40,555 nucleotides of DNA from assembly GCA_026770575.1 (NCBI GenBank), contig MU657175.1:432707-473261 (forward strand), in the 5' to 3' direction. Positions within the stretch are counted from its first letter, which is position 1. Each line of letters starts with the position of its first letter. Under the pieces are notes generated by a model. That model ran no database searches and was not told the origin of the DNA. It saw nothing but the letters and a program-made list of their open reading frames with translations. Source of the DNA: Pelagophyceae sp. CCMP2097 (Eukaryota > Sar > Pelagophyceae). The position numbers and the translations under genes were made by a program. This document shows, in pieces, positions 10,552 through 19,622 of the stretch.

Positions 10552-12832
10552 ATGCTCCGCCTCGCGGCGCGCACCGGGCGCACCGGTGTTCGGCGCGCGG
10601 TTCGCAACGCGTCGAGCGCGCACTCGCGGTCCGAGGGTCTGGACGTCCACTTTGAGGACATTGCAAGGGCTTCGACGACCATCCGGGACGGTATTACTAC
10701 CGAGACAATTCAGAGACTCTGAGCCCTCGGCAATGCGCCGACGACCGCGACCCGCCAACGATAGGCGTGCACAAGACGCCGATGACGCACTCGCGCTGGC
10801 TGTGCGTCTTGTTGCGGCGGGCTGGCGGGGCGGGGCGTACGCCCGCGGACCGCGCGCCGGATCCTCAACGGATGTATGACGGCCGTCCCCGCGCAGGTCC
10901 GAGCTCTGCGGCTGCGAGGTGCGGCCGCCGCGGCGAGGCGCGATGCGGGGCTAACTTGTAGTCGTTGCGTCCCGGTCCCGACTTAAGGTCGTTGCGCCCC
11001 TGTCCCGACTTGTGCGGCAGGTGTGGCTCAAGCACGAGCAGTCGCACTTCACCGGTGCGCTCCTCGTCCCTTTCGGGAAGCCTCGAGGGCCTCTTTAGGT
11101 TCCTTCAAGGAGCGCGGCGCTTTGAATGCGTTAAAGTCGTTGGACGACGATTCCCGCGCCATGGGCGTCGTCGCCGCATCCGCCGGCAACCACGCCCTCG
11201 CCCTGGCGTGGCACGGCAACCGCCTCGGGATCAAAGTGTCGGTGGTGATGCCCGTCGTCGCGCCGCTGGTGCGTCCGTTTGCCGACTGTCGACCGTATCT
11301 TCACGCTTCTAACTGTCGATTGTATCTTCACGCTTTGAACAGGCGAAGCGGCAAAAGGCTGCGCTTCTGGGCGCCAACGTCGTCATCTTCGGTGAAGAGG
11401 CGGCGTCGAAGAAACTCGACTCGAGAGAGGCCCGACGCCACGCGTCTTGCAAGACACCGTCTGTCGATCGAAGCACAGCGATTCGTGGCGTTTCAAGGGC
11501 GCCTCGACTCTGCGTCAGGCGCGAACATCGCCGAGGCCAAGGCGTACGCGGAGCAGGACCCGATCCTCTCGCAGATGAGGTGCGTCGCTCTCAACGCACT
11601 TTAAAGCGTCGAGATGCCTTAAAAAGGTACATCAACGGTTACGACGACGCGGAAATCGTCGCCGGTGCTGGCACGATGGGCCTCGAGATCGTGGAACAGT
11701 GCTCCGACGTCGAGACGGTTCTCGTGCCCACGGGCGGCGCGGGGTTGCTCGCGGGCGTGTCGATGGCGATCAAGACGCTCCGGCCGGGGACGCAGGTCCG
11801 TTTGCCGGGCGAGGATACTCGTCAAACTGCGCACCACCCCGTGCAGGTCATCGGCGTGGAGCCGTTGAACTGCGCGTCTTTCACAGCGGCGCTCGAAGCG
11901 GGCTACCCGGTGGCCGCGGTGACGACTTCGACCCTCGCCGACGGCGCCAGAGCCGCGTCTGTATTGGAGACGCCGCGGCACCGCAGGGAGGCGTCACCGG
12001 CTCGCGCTAGGCCTCGCCGTGCCGACGGTCGGCGCGCGCGCGTTTGAGGTGGCGCGGCGCTACGTCGACGACGTCGTCTGCGTCTCCGAGTCGCAAGTGG
12101 CCTTGGCGGTCCTGCGCATTATGGAGATGGAAAAGGTCGTCGTCGAGGGCGGCGGCGCCACCGGCCTGGCCGCGATCCTGCCGGGCGGGCCGCTGCACGA
12201 GAAGAACAAAGGGAAGAAGACGGTCGTGCCTCTTTGCGGCGGCAACATCGACATCACCACTCTTGGGAGAGTCATCGACCGCGGCCTCGCGGCGGACCAA
12301 CGGCTCGTCCGCTTGATCGCAGAGGCAAAATTTCGGCGCCCGCCTCGCGTTTCCAATCCAAGTCTGTTCTTCCGATTCGGACGGGTCCCGTCGACTCGCT
12401 TCGCTTCCAAAGTGGTCCCATTCTTCGCTCATAGGTTTCGGATCGCAGCGGAGGCCTCAACTCGCTCACCACCGTCCTCAAGGAGGCCGGCGCGAGCGTG
12501 AAGGACGTGTTCCACGAGCGGGCCTGGCTGCACTCGGCGGTCGACCGCGTGCAGATTAAGGTACCATCCCTCATGCCCTCTACTTATACCCAATACCCAA
12601 TACCCAATGCCTTTCACCGAGGAGCTTCGAACGCCTTTAGGTGATCATCGAGACGACTGGGCCGGACCACGCTTTAGATGTGAAAATGGCGCTCAAGGCG
12701 GCGGGGATCCCCATCCTTGTTTACCAACAAGACGTGATAATGGGTCCCGGCGGCCGCATCTTGGACACGGCCGACGGCGGTAAGCCAAGCCTCCCGAGAG
12801 CCCCCTCAAAGACGGCTGCCGAGCGTATATGA
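10552..12832 (+). CDS. Threonine dehydratase (biosynthetic, PLP-dependent)
   Basis: Threonine dehydratase converts threonine to 2-oxobutanoate, the committed step of isoleucine synthesis, usually in the plastid or mitochondrion. Twelve exons rebuild about 469 residues: 10552-10690, 10765-10801, 10897-10918, 11021-11054, 11099-11268, 11343-11391, 11519-11579, 11627-11795, 11847-11943, 12011-12324, 12435-12560 and 12641-12832. The N-terminus MLRLAARTGRTGVRRAVRNA is a plausible targeting peptide. The PLP lysine is in GSFKERGALNAL, and AASAGNHALALAW and VPTGGAGLLAG bind cofactor phosphate. The end resembles one ACT-like regulatory module (VSDRSGGLNSLTTVLKEAG, then VIIETTGPDHALDVK). One exon is only 22 nt. 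Two introns (11944-12010 and 12325-12434) appear to start with GC. A strong GTAAGC near 12780 suggests an alternative or further 3' exon. Serine dehydratase activity is an alternative. Confidence 0.9.
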
Positions 12833-13198
12833 CGTAGGTTCCGCGGAGCCGGCGCCGTTTGAATGACGCCCACAGCCCATGTCCGCGACACCCGCGCGGC
12901 CCGCGCGACCCGCGGGGCCCGTTCGACGGCGACGGCGGACGATCGTCGCGCGGCGCCGCGTTGCCCGGTCCGACCGTTTGCCCGACTGGAGCGCCTGGCG
13001 CTGGGGCACCGCTCCGAGGCGCCCAAACGCCCCCCCGGACGCCGCCTGAGGCCCCCAAAGGCCCGGTCCCGAGCCTCGCGCGCTTGCCGACGCGGTAACA
13101 CGTCGCGCTCGCACCCCGCACCCGGGAAAGGACACTGGACCCGTCGGCAGCCCCGAGGCGTGCGCCGGGTCAATCTCGGAGGTTGTGTTTATGGGCTT
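12833..13198. other. 3' flank, no gene seen
   Basis: This sequence separates the convergent threonine dehydratase and SGNH hydrolase genes. It is GC-rich, with Arg/Pro/Gly-biased shadow ORFs on both strands and no domain. A downstream exon of the dehydratase after the GTAAGC at about 12780 could fall here, but I cannot identify one. Confidence 0.4.
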
Positions 13199-14737
13199 TT
13201 AGATGATGACAAGANNNNNNNNNNNNNNNNNNNNNNNNNNNNNNNNNNNNNNNNNNNNNNNNNNNNNNNNNNNNNNNNNNNNNNNNNNNNNNNNNNNNNN
13301 NNNNNNNNNNNNNNNNNNNNNNNNNNNNNNNNNNNNNNNNNNNNNNNNNNNNNNNNNNNNNNNNNNNNNNNNNNNNNNNNNNNNNNNNNNNNNNNNNNNN
13401 NNNNNNNNNNNNNNNNNNNNNNNNNNNNNNNNNNNNNNNNNNNNNNNNNNNNNNNNNNNNNNNNNNNNNNNNNNNNNNNNNNNNNNNNNNNNNNNNNNNN
13501 NNNNNNNNNNNNNNNNNNNNNNNNNNNNNCCGCGAGGCGGATGAGCGTTGTGGCGCCGACGGCATTTGCGATGAACCCCGGCTTGGTGGGGACGTCCTCG
13601 TACCAGGTGAATCCATATTCGGAGGAGGCGTCGGTCGTGGGCTGGCGTAAGTCTAGAGTGAAACTGGCGCGCCTCGAAAAATAAATCGCTGCAGTCCCTT
13701 CGTCTATGAAGAGAGGCGGCGGCGGGTGTGCCTACAGGGGGGGCTGTTTGGGGTCTGATTGGTCCGTCTTCCCCTCGCACCTCAAGCGTTTCGAGCCAGG
13801 ACCGCGCCATCGGTGCCGCGCCGCGGTCGAGCGCAAAGCCCACAACGGAGGCGATCATCTTGTGGCCGAGGTTCGAAGGATGGCAGCAATCGTTGTAGTA
13901 GACTTGCCGGATCCACCTCGCTTCGACCGAGTGCACGGGCTGAAACGCCTCGAACATTTGAAGTTGGGGAATGTCGTAGTATCGCAAGACGGAACGGTGT
14001 GCGTCCGCAGAGCAAGTGTGGTACGGCGGCTTTGCTTCCACGCCAAAGTTGCGCCACGCCGCGCCGAGCCAGAGCAGCGCCGGCTTGGTCGGTATTGATG
14101 TGAGCAGTCGCGCGAGGATTTCCGTTTGTTCCAAAACGGCATTTTCGGGTACCAAGCCGAGGCGCCAGTTCTCGAACTGGACGTCGTTCGTCGCCGTCTC
14201 GACGATTATGAGGTCGGCGTGTGCGAGTTGGGCGTCCCAGTCGCCGCCGACGACCATGTTATTGGCGTACTCGGTGCCGGTCGAAGACTTGCACAAGTTC
14301 TGCACTTCCAACGCCGCGCAATCAGAAACGCAATATTTCAAGCGGCGCGCAATCAGTAAAGACTCGAGCCGCGCCGGCCAGGCTTCACTTTTGCATTCGT
14401 ACAGGCCGTTCTTGTGCCGGCAGAGTGCGTCCACCTTGTGCTTGTCTAAATTCCGACCGCAAGTGACGCTCCCCCCCACGGCGACGACGACGAGGGCGTG
14501 CGAGCATTCCTTTAAGCGTTGGGAGAACTTCACGAAAGCGTCGCCGTTGCCGACGACCGTGCGCGCCCTTGCGCACATGGCCTTTGTGAGCCAGTACTCG
14601 GGGCCCTCTGCTTCGCCGCCGATGCCCGTGCGCCGCGGCGACCCGAACACCGAATCGAAGCAACTCCCCTCGTCGCCGGCCCAAGTCGGCCACGCGGCAA
14701 ACACCAGCCAAGCCACACTTCGCCGCCGCCGCACCAT
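13199..14737 (-). CDS. Secreted SGNH/GDSL-like hydrolase (interrupted by assembly gap)
   Basis: SGNH hydrolases are esterases or acyl hydrolases acting on lipids or polysaccharide esters. The start at 14737 gives a signal peptide (RRRRSVAWLVFAAWPTWAGD). Block I reads VVVAVGGSVTCGRNL with the expected Ser, block III has IVETATNDVQ with the Asn, and block V has DCCHPSNLGH with the Asp and His. Exon 1 (14737-13781) ends at GAG|GTGCGA. The best continuation starts at 13641 and reads DASSEYGFTWYEDV, then KPGFIANAVG, before the N-run. A TAA at 13199-13201 follows the gap, but its frame relation to the gene is unknown because gap length is not measured. Function is firm at the fold level; the substrate is unknown. 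Confidence 0.75.
   Translation of the reverse strand: MVRRRRSVAWLVFAAWPTWAGDEGSCFDSVFGSPRRTGIGGEAEGPEYWLTKAMCARARTVVGNGDAFVKFSQRLKECSHALVVVAVGGSVTCGRNLDKHKVDALCRHKNGLYECKSEAWPARLESLLIARRLKYCVSDCAALEVQNLCKSSTGTEYANNMVVGGDWDAQLAHADLIIVETATNDVQFENWRLGLVPENAVLEQTEILARLLTSIPTKPALLWLGAAWRNFGVEAKPPYHTCSADAHRSVLRYYDIPQLQMFEAFQPVHSVEARWIRQVYYNDCCHPSNLGHKMIASVVGFALDRGAAPMARSWLETLEVRGEDGPIRPQTAPPVGTPAAASLHRRRDCSDLFFEARQFHSRLTPAHDRRLLRIWIHLVRGRPHQAGVHRKCRRRHNAHPPRXXXXXXXXXXXXXXXXXXXXXXXXXXXXXXXXXXXXXXXXXXXXXXXXXXXXXXXXXXXXXXXXXXXXXXXXXXXXXXXXXXXXXXXXXXXXXXXXXXXXXXXXXXLVII
13215..13529. other. Assembly gap (315 N)
   Basis: A run of N interrupts the 3' part of the SGNH hydrolase. No inference can be drawn about its content. 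The run length may be an estimate. Confidence 0.99.
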
Positions 14738-15182
14738 GACGGCCCTCTCGGGATGGCGCGCCTGCGTACCTGGCTGCGCGCCTGCGCCTGCCTGCGCTGC
14801 GGCCTGCGTGCCCTAGCCTGTTTGCGTGCCTGCCTAAACTCTGGCGTGCCTGGCGGGTAAGGAAGGAGCCTTCTCGGAATTCCTAGGAGGGGGCCTTCCT
14901 GGACTCTCGAGGACTTGTTTCGTTGAAGAGAAATGACCTTGGCAAAAAAGGCTTGGAACCGGGCCTTGGCCTGGCTTACTTTGGCGTGGCTAGACGGGCA
15001 TACCCGATTGGGCCAGCCACACCCCCAGGGTGGATCTTCAGTCAGCGACTGCAAAAAGCACTATCTACCGAGCGTTCGCCACTCGAGGTGCCCGTCCGCC
15101 CTTCCCTTAGAGGCCCATCCTTCTATCACCCCTCTTGCCACTCCTTGCCGGTATCTCAATAAACACCCGCAGTTCATTGCAA
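14738..15182. other. Intergenic with CTGCG-rich tract and dispersed repeat copy
   Basis: Bases 14755-14840 are a degenerate run of CTGCG/CCTGC units. Bases 15073-15170 resemble 39838-39936 near the other end of the window, sharing GCCACTCG, GTCCGTCCGCCC-like and TTGCCGG...AAACACCC blocks. They look like two diverged copies of one dispersed repeat. No gene is supported; the 5' part serves as upstream sequence of the SGNH hydrolase. Confidence 0.5.
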
Positions 15183-16319
15183 CTATTCGGCGTCGGCGGG
15201 CGGCGTCGGCGGGGCTGCGGGCGGCGTGGGCGGGGCTGCGGGCGGCGCGTCGAAGCCGGCGTTTCGGCAGAGGCCTCCGAGCCTTTCCGCCTCGGCCGTT
15301 GCGCCGGGCGCGCCGGTACTTGCGAGTTGGGCGTGCGCTTCGGTAAGGTCGTAGAGCGCGCGGGCGTGGCCACGCTGCGCAGCCTTCTCTAAAAGTGTCA
15401 GCACCCCTTGCACAGCGTCCGCCGCGTCGAAGAGCTGCAAGTGCGCGGCGTCGCGGTCCACAATCAATGAGCGCGACTCGGAGTCCCACGCAAACGTCGC
15501 TAGAGCGTGGAGGGCCACCGCGGACCCGAGGCCACTTGCCTCTTGCAAAAGATGCAGCGCCGTCGCCACGGCCTCCGGTGGCGCGTCGTCGTCGAGCAGC
15601 GCCGCCGCAAGGACGTATTGCGCGTCGGCCGATCGTGAGGAGATGGGCGTCGCGGACTCGCAGCGCTGCTCCAGGCGTTTCAGATCGGCTTTACGATTCG
15701 CGGCCGGCGCGGCGCCGCAGTCGGCGCAATCGTCGGCAAAGTCGTCGTCGTCGTTAAAATCGTCGTCGCAGTCCGCACACCACCGCGCCCCGCAGCAGGA
15801 GCGGTAGCGGACCCAGACGCACTCCATCGCCTCTGCCGCCGAGGGGCCGCCCTTTTGCGACGACGGCTCCTCCTCTAACGCGTCGCCGCAGACGCAGCAC
15901 GCGGGGTCGACGCGCGTAAATGTCAAAAGCGGCGGCGCGCGCACCACGGGCGCCGGCGCGCCAGCGATTGCCGGCGCGGCGGGCGGCTGCAGCGGCTCCG
16001 CGGCCGAGCTGGCGGCGACCGAGCTGGCGGCGGTCTCGCGCAGCGTCGGCGGCGGCGGCGCGTCCGCCGCGGGCTGCGCGGTCTGCGCTGGCTGAACGTC
16101 GCCGCCGCCGGCTGCGTTGACGAGCAATGCACAAATGGATTTGTGCCTCGCCCAATCTTTTCTTTGGCATTCCGCCCCACAATAGCACGTCCCCTGGCAC
16201 CGCGAGCACCACAGCAGCGGCGCGCCGGATTTGCCGCACTTGCGACACTCGTGCGCCATCGCTCGCTCGAGACGCGCCGCGGCCGTCGCGACGTCGACCG
16301 AAGGAGACAACGGACACAA
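15183..16319 (-). CDS. MYND zinc-finger protein with Sel1-like C-terminal repeats
   Basis: MYND fingers bind proline-rich peptides in protein-protein interactions. The product is 378 residues from the first ATG; an internal ATG 57 bases downstream starts directly at MAHECRKCGKSG and may be the real one. The finger has the full pattern: C-x2-C...WCSRCQGTCYCGAECQ, then DWARHKSIC. A proline/alanine-rich linker follows. Next is a second Cys-rich cluster (CCVCGDALEE, CCGARWCADC, DDCADCGAA) with an acidic insert, probably another zinc site. The C-terminal half has helical Sel1/TPR-like segments (GVLTLLEKAAQRGHARALYDL). It has no intron, unlike its neighbours. The stop is TAG, with an in-frame TGA three codons later. 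Its partner is unknown. Confidence 0.85.
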   Translation of the reverse strand: MCPLSPSVDVATAAARLERAMAHECRKCGKSGAPLLWCSRCQGTCYCGAECQRKDWARHKSICALLVNAAGGGDVQPAQTAQPAADAPPPPTLRETAASSVAASSAAEPLQPPAAPAIAGAPAPVVRAPPLLTFTRVDPACCVCGDALEEEPSSQKGGPSAAEAMECVWVRYRSCCGARWCADCDDDFNDDDDFADDCADCGAAPAANRKADLKRLEQRCESATPISSRSADAQYVLAAALLDDDAPPEAVATALHLLQEASGLGSAVALHALATFAWDSESRSLIVDRDAAHLQLFDAADAVQGVLTLLEKAAQRGHARALYDLTEAHAQLASTGAPGATAEAERLGGLCRNAGFDAPPAAPPTPPAAPPTPPADAE

Positions 16320-16532
16320 TTAACGTTTTCGCTCGCCGAACTGAGCGATATTTACTTTAAGACTCGGATCATCTGAGTCAATCAAACAGTCGGCGCGGAG
16401 GGCGGAGCGCGGGTGAAGGTGCGGATGAGAGAGTCGAAATCACGAGGAAGAACGGCGATCATCTAACCATTCCAGCTGAACTAGAGCAGCGCGTTGTCGT
16501 CGAACGCGAAGTGGTCCGCCCGTGACCGATAG
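16320..16532. other. Intergenic between divergent genes
   Basis: About 200 bases lie between the minus-strand MYND gene and the first open stretch of the plus-strand gene. It is moderately AT-rich around 16340-16390 and may carry both promoters. The start codon of the plus-strand gene may also be here, in a small first exon that I could not identify. Confidence 0.35.
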
Positions 16533-17156
16533 ATCGGCCAAAGCGCCGCCCCGCGCGCGCCCCGCGTGCGCGCCGTCGTCTTGGCCTGCCTCTTGGCCGC
16601 GGTCGGGAGCCTGCGCTGCGCGGTCCGCATCGCGCCTCGGAGCCTGAAGTGCTTCGCAGTCGACCCTTGGCGCCCGGCGGAAGCACCTCGCGCGCCGGTG
16701 CGATTGCGCAAGGAGACGGGTGGCCGGAAAGACACCTAGGCGATGATCAACGCGCTGTTGAAGAAGCTGAGCGGCCTGCCGCCGAGGCCGACCGACGACG
16801 CCGTGACGGTGCGCCTTTTTGCGCGCGTCGGCGTGTCATCCTTTCTAGGCGCGAGTCGTCGGCGACGTCTGGACTCGGAGGGAAGAGCTCCTCGCGACAC
16901 TGCAGAACCATGCCGACGCTCGAGATGCGGACTACGGCCTGCCCCTCGACGACGAAAATCCGTTGACGCTGATGCAAAGAGCAGAGTACGTCAGCCACGC
17001 CAACGCGGCGCCCGCGAATACGCGAATAGGTGCCTCCTCGCCCTGGCCGTCCTGTCCGGCATCGGAGACGAATCGTTTTCGCAACCCGGTGACTTTTTGG
17101 ACTCGGACCGGATCGCCGGGCTATCGAGATGCATCGAACTGAGTAAGAGACGTTAA
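16533..17156 (+). CDS. Unrecognised protein with hydrophobic N-terminal segment (partial model)
   Basis: I do not recognise this gene. The open frame from 16533 contains VRAVVLACLLAAVGSLRCA, a signal peptide or membrane anchor, but has no ATG, so a first exon is missing. GTGCGA and GTGCGC donors with AG|G acceptors join it to MINALLKKLSGLPPRPTDDA, then REELLATLQNHADARDADYG and LPLDDENPLTLMQRAE. A GTACGT donor inside GAGTAC and the acceptor ATAG|GTGCC, giving a 48-nt intron, lead to CLLALAVLSGIGDESFSQPG. The frame ends SRCIELSKRR at TAA 17154-17156. The stop lies 13 bases from that of the convergent eIF2B gene. A plastid or secreted protein is possible from the hydrophobic start, but this is only inference. 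Confidence 0.5.
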
Positions 17157-17169
17157 CGCGGCGGTTGGC

Positions 17170-18806
17170 TCAGAAGGCGTCCGTGTCCTCGGGCGAGTAG
17201 AACTCTGCGAGGAGGCGGTAGATGTAGGAAGGTTGGTGGGCGCCGGTGTTGGTGACGTAGAGGTCGACGAGGTCAGGGGGGATGTTGTCGTAGGCCGGAT
17301 TCGCAACGTCCAACTGCGAAAACGTCGAAGCGTCCCGAGTAGCATCGTGCGGCACCTCCGCGTACGGCAAAATCGCCGCGGGGCTCGTGAGGTCGTTGAA
17401 CGCGTCGGCGTCGTGCGGGTGCACCGGGCAGAGCCTAGAGTCGATGAAATCGCTTTGGTGAACATGTTCAAAAGTCGATCGGACACCGCTCGTCGCTTGA
17501 AGAGCCCCGTGACGCAGAGGACGGGTTTCGCGTGCTCGCGCGCGGCCAGCGCCATCTGGTGGCCGCCGGCGTGCGTGAGTAAAGCGCCGTTGGCCATGAC
17601 GGCGTGCGTCGGGAGGATAACTTTATGGACCCTGGTCATGAGTGCAAAGACGGCACTCTCCGGAATAATCGTTATCGTCACGCTCGAACCGCAAGCCTTT
17701 GCCAGCTCGTTTGCAAAGGCGTGGCCTTCGAACGACGGCGCCGTCTCCGCGACGAAGACCTCGAAGCGCCGGCCCTTGACCGATGCGGCCTAGGGGCAAA
17801 GTCTTTTCCGTGCTGTGGGCGAGACCGGACCACGGATAAGCTTTTCAACGCACCTTTTTGATAAAGTCGCGGACACTCCGCGAGTTCCCAAGCGTCATGA
17901 TCACGTCGTGGCTATGCACGTGCTGCAGCGCCTGCATCCAACGGCATGAAGCGGCGTTCGACCGTCGTCCGACGCGCCTGGGCCGAGATGGGTTCGCGTA
18001 CGCCCTCAACTTCATCGTACAGCTCGACGATTTGCTCCATGACGTTTTGGCGCAACTCGGCCTGGGGCATCTCCAAAGACTTGAGTCGCGACTCTGAAGA
18101 CCCCGTGAGCACGTCGGAGAGCGACGGTTGCAGCGATACATCAGTCGGCGATTCATCCTAGCGTGGCTTTGAACGACGGCGCGACGCTCATGCTGCTTTG
18201 AAAAATGTCACAAAACGCCGAACACGCACCGCGCGCTGGCGGACGAGGCGCGCGTGGTCCTCGCGGACGATCATCAACACACGCCTAGACGATCATCAAC
18301 ACCCGCGTCGACGCTCATTGCATCAAAACGCGCCGGATCATGTTTCCGACGGCGAGTTCCAAAGGCTGCGCGTTGACCAGCGCCTCGCCTAGCGGGAGCG
18401 TCCGAGGCCGCGTGGTCCTCTCGCGGTGTGGCGGACGACGCACCAACTTGGCGAAGTCGGCGGATCAACTCGCCGGCCGTGGCCCAGCGGCACGTGCCGA
18501 CGAGCTTGCGCAGCAAAGCCACCGTCTGCAAAGCGCACGCGAACGAACCGCGGACCTAAGCTGCCGTCCGACGATGCCCGCACGCGACCCGGGCGCGGCT
18601 CCTCCGAGGTGCAGCTCCTCCGAGGCTCCTCCGACGCGCCTCGCGGCGGTAGAGCGCTGCGACGAGCGCTTTTTGCTGCGACAGGACCTGCAAGCGGGCG
18701 TGCAGGGGGCAGCGCTCCCTGTGCAAGGGACGGACGAGAGACGACTGACCGCCGGCCATTGCCCGAGCCATTCCTCCATGGGCGTCTCCAGCTGCGCCTT
18801 GATCAT
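17170..18806 (-). CDS. EIF2B2: Translation initiation factor eIF2B subunit beta
   Basis: eIF2B is the guanine nucleotide exchange factor for eIF2; the beta subunit is in its regulatory core. Exons rebuilt in phase are 18806-18757 (tentative), 18718-18640, 18555-18444, 18388-18334, 18284-18230, 18157-17978, 17931-17854, 17789-17497 and 17434-17170, about 388 residues. Family landmarks are QTVALLRKLVGTCRWATAGE, VGNMIRRVLMIVREDHARL, ALQHVHSHDVIMTLGNSRSV, RRFEVFVAETAPSFEGH, VILPTHAVMANGALLTHAGG, then YDNIPPDLVDLYVTN and HQPSYIYRLLAEFYSPED at the C-terminus. The length fits the family. Five junctions (after 18757, 18640, 18334, 17978 and 17497) need a GC donor to keep conserved sequence. The intron at 18285-18333 has a 15-base perfect repeat across its acceptor. 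The identity is secure; the first exon is the weak point. Confidence 0.88.
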
Positions 18807-18982
18807 GGCGGGGCCCGAGAGCGGCGGGGCGCCCGAGGTGACCGCGGGTGCGCTGCGAGCGAGAAACACTCAGGCTGAGCTCGTGCAATCGCCAAGCGAG
18901 TTCAGCGAAGACACCACAACACGACGTTCAAGGCTTTTTTCCGGTCTCGCGAGGCCTCGCTCGCTGCTCCCGGTGTGCGCCC

Positions 18983-19606
18983 ATGGTCGTCGGCGCCTGC
19001 GAGGCGCCCCGCGGGCCCTCTTCGGCGCCCCACTGCGAGGCGAGCTGGGATAAGACGGTGAAGCTCTGGAACGCCAAGACGGGCGCGCTGCAGGCGACGC
19101 TCGAGGGGCACACCTACTACGTCGACAGCGGCGCGTTCTTGCCCGACGGCAGGCGCATCGTGACGGTGGGCCTCGACTTAACGGTGCGGCTCTGGGACGC
19201 CGCGACGGGCGCGCTGCAGACGACGCTTTGGGGGCACTTTGGCGACATCTACAGCTGCACGTTCTCGCCCGACGGCAAGCACGTCGTGACGGCGTGCATG
19301 GACCGGGCGGCGCGGCTCTGGGACGCCGCGCCGGGCGCGCCTCAGACGACGCTCGGGGGCCACGACAGAGACGTCATGTGCTGTGCGTTCTCGACCGACG
19401 GCACGCTTCTCTTGACGGCGAGCGGCGACTGGAAGGCGCGGCTCTGGAACGTCACTGTAACGTCATGGGTGTTTCGACTCGACCGTCCGTCTTCCGGGGC
19501 GGGGCCAGAGAGCCGGTGCTCCACAGCGGCCTCTCTAAAGCGGCCTCGCAGAGGCCCCGGAGCGCGTGGAGACTTGCAGTTAGTCGGTTTGAAGAGCTTA
19601 AGCTGA
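18983..19606 (+). CDS. WD40-repeat protein, short or fragmentary
   Basis: WD40 repeats form beta-propellers that scaffold complexes. Three consecutive units are clear, with DKTVKLWNAKTGALQATLEG, LTVRLWDAATGALQTTLWGH and DRAARLWDAAPGAPQTTLGG as strand-d and linker blocks. A fourth WKARLWN is truncated. A propeller needs about seven blades, so this is either a fragment, a partner-completed propeller, or a gene with further exons upstream of 18983. The start chosen is the ATG before VVGACEAPRG; the frame is open further upstream. After the last repeat, composition changes to Arg/Pro-rich, consistent with reading through a lost splice site. The similarity between repeats suggests recent internal amplification. 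Confidence 0.6.
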   Translation: MVVGACEAPRGPSSAPHCEASWDKTVKLWNAKTGALQATLEGHTYYVDSGAFLPDGRRIVTVGLDLTVRLWDAATGALQTTLWGHFGDIYSCTFSPDGKHVVTACMDRAARLWDAAPGAPQTTLGGHDRDVMCCAFSTDGTLLLTASGDWKARLWNVTVTSWVFRLDRPSSGAGPESRCSTAASLKRPRRGPGARGDLQLVGLKSLS

Positions 19607-19622
19607 GCGGGCCCTCTGAGAC

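Noticed and set aside
14016..14816. A 266-codon plus-strand ORF.
   Set aside because: Antisense to the SGNH hydrolase, which carries the catalytic blocks and a signal peptide.
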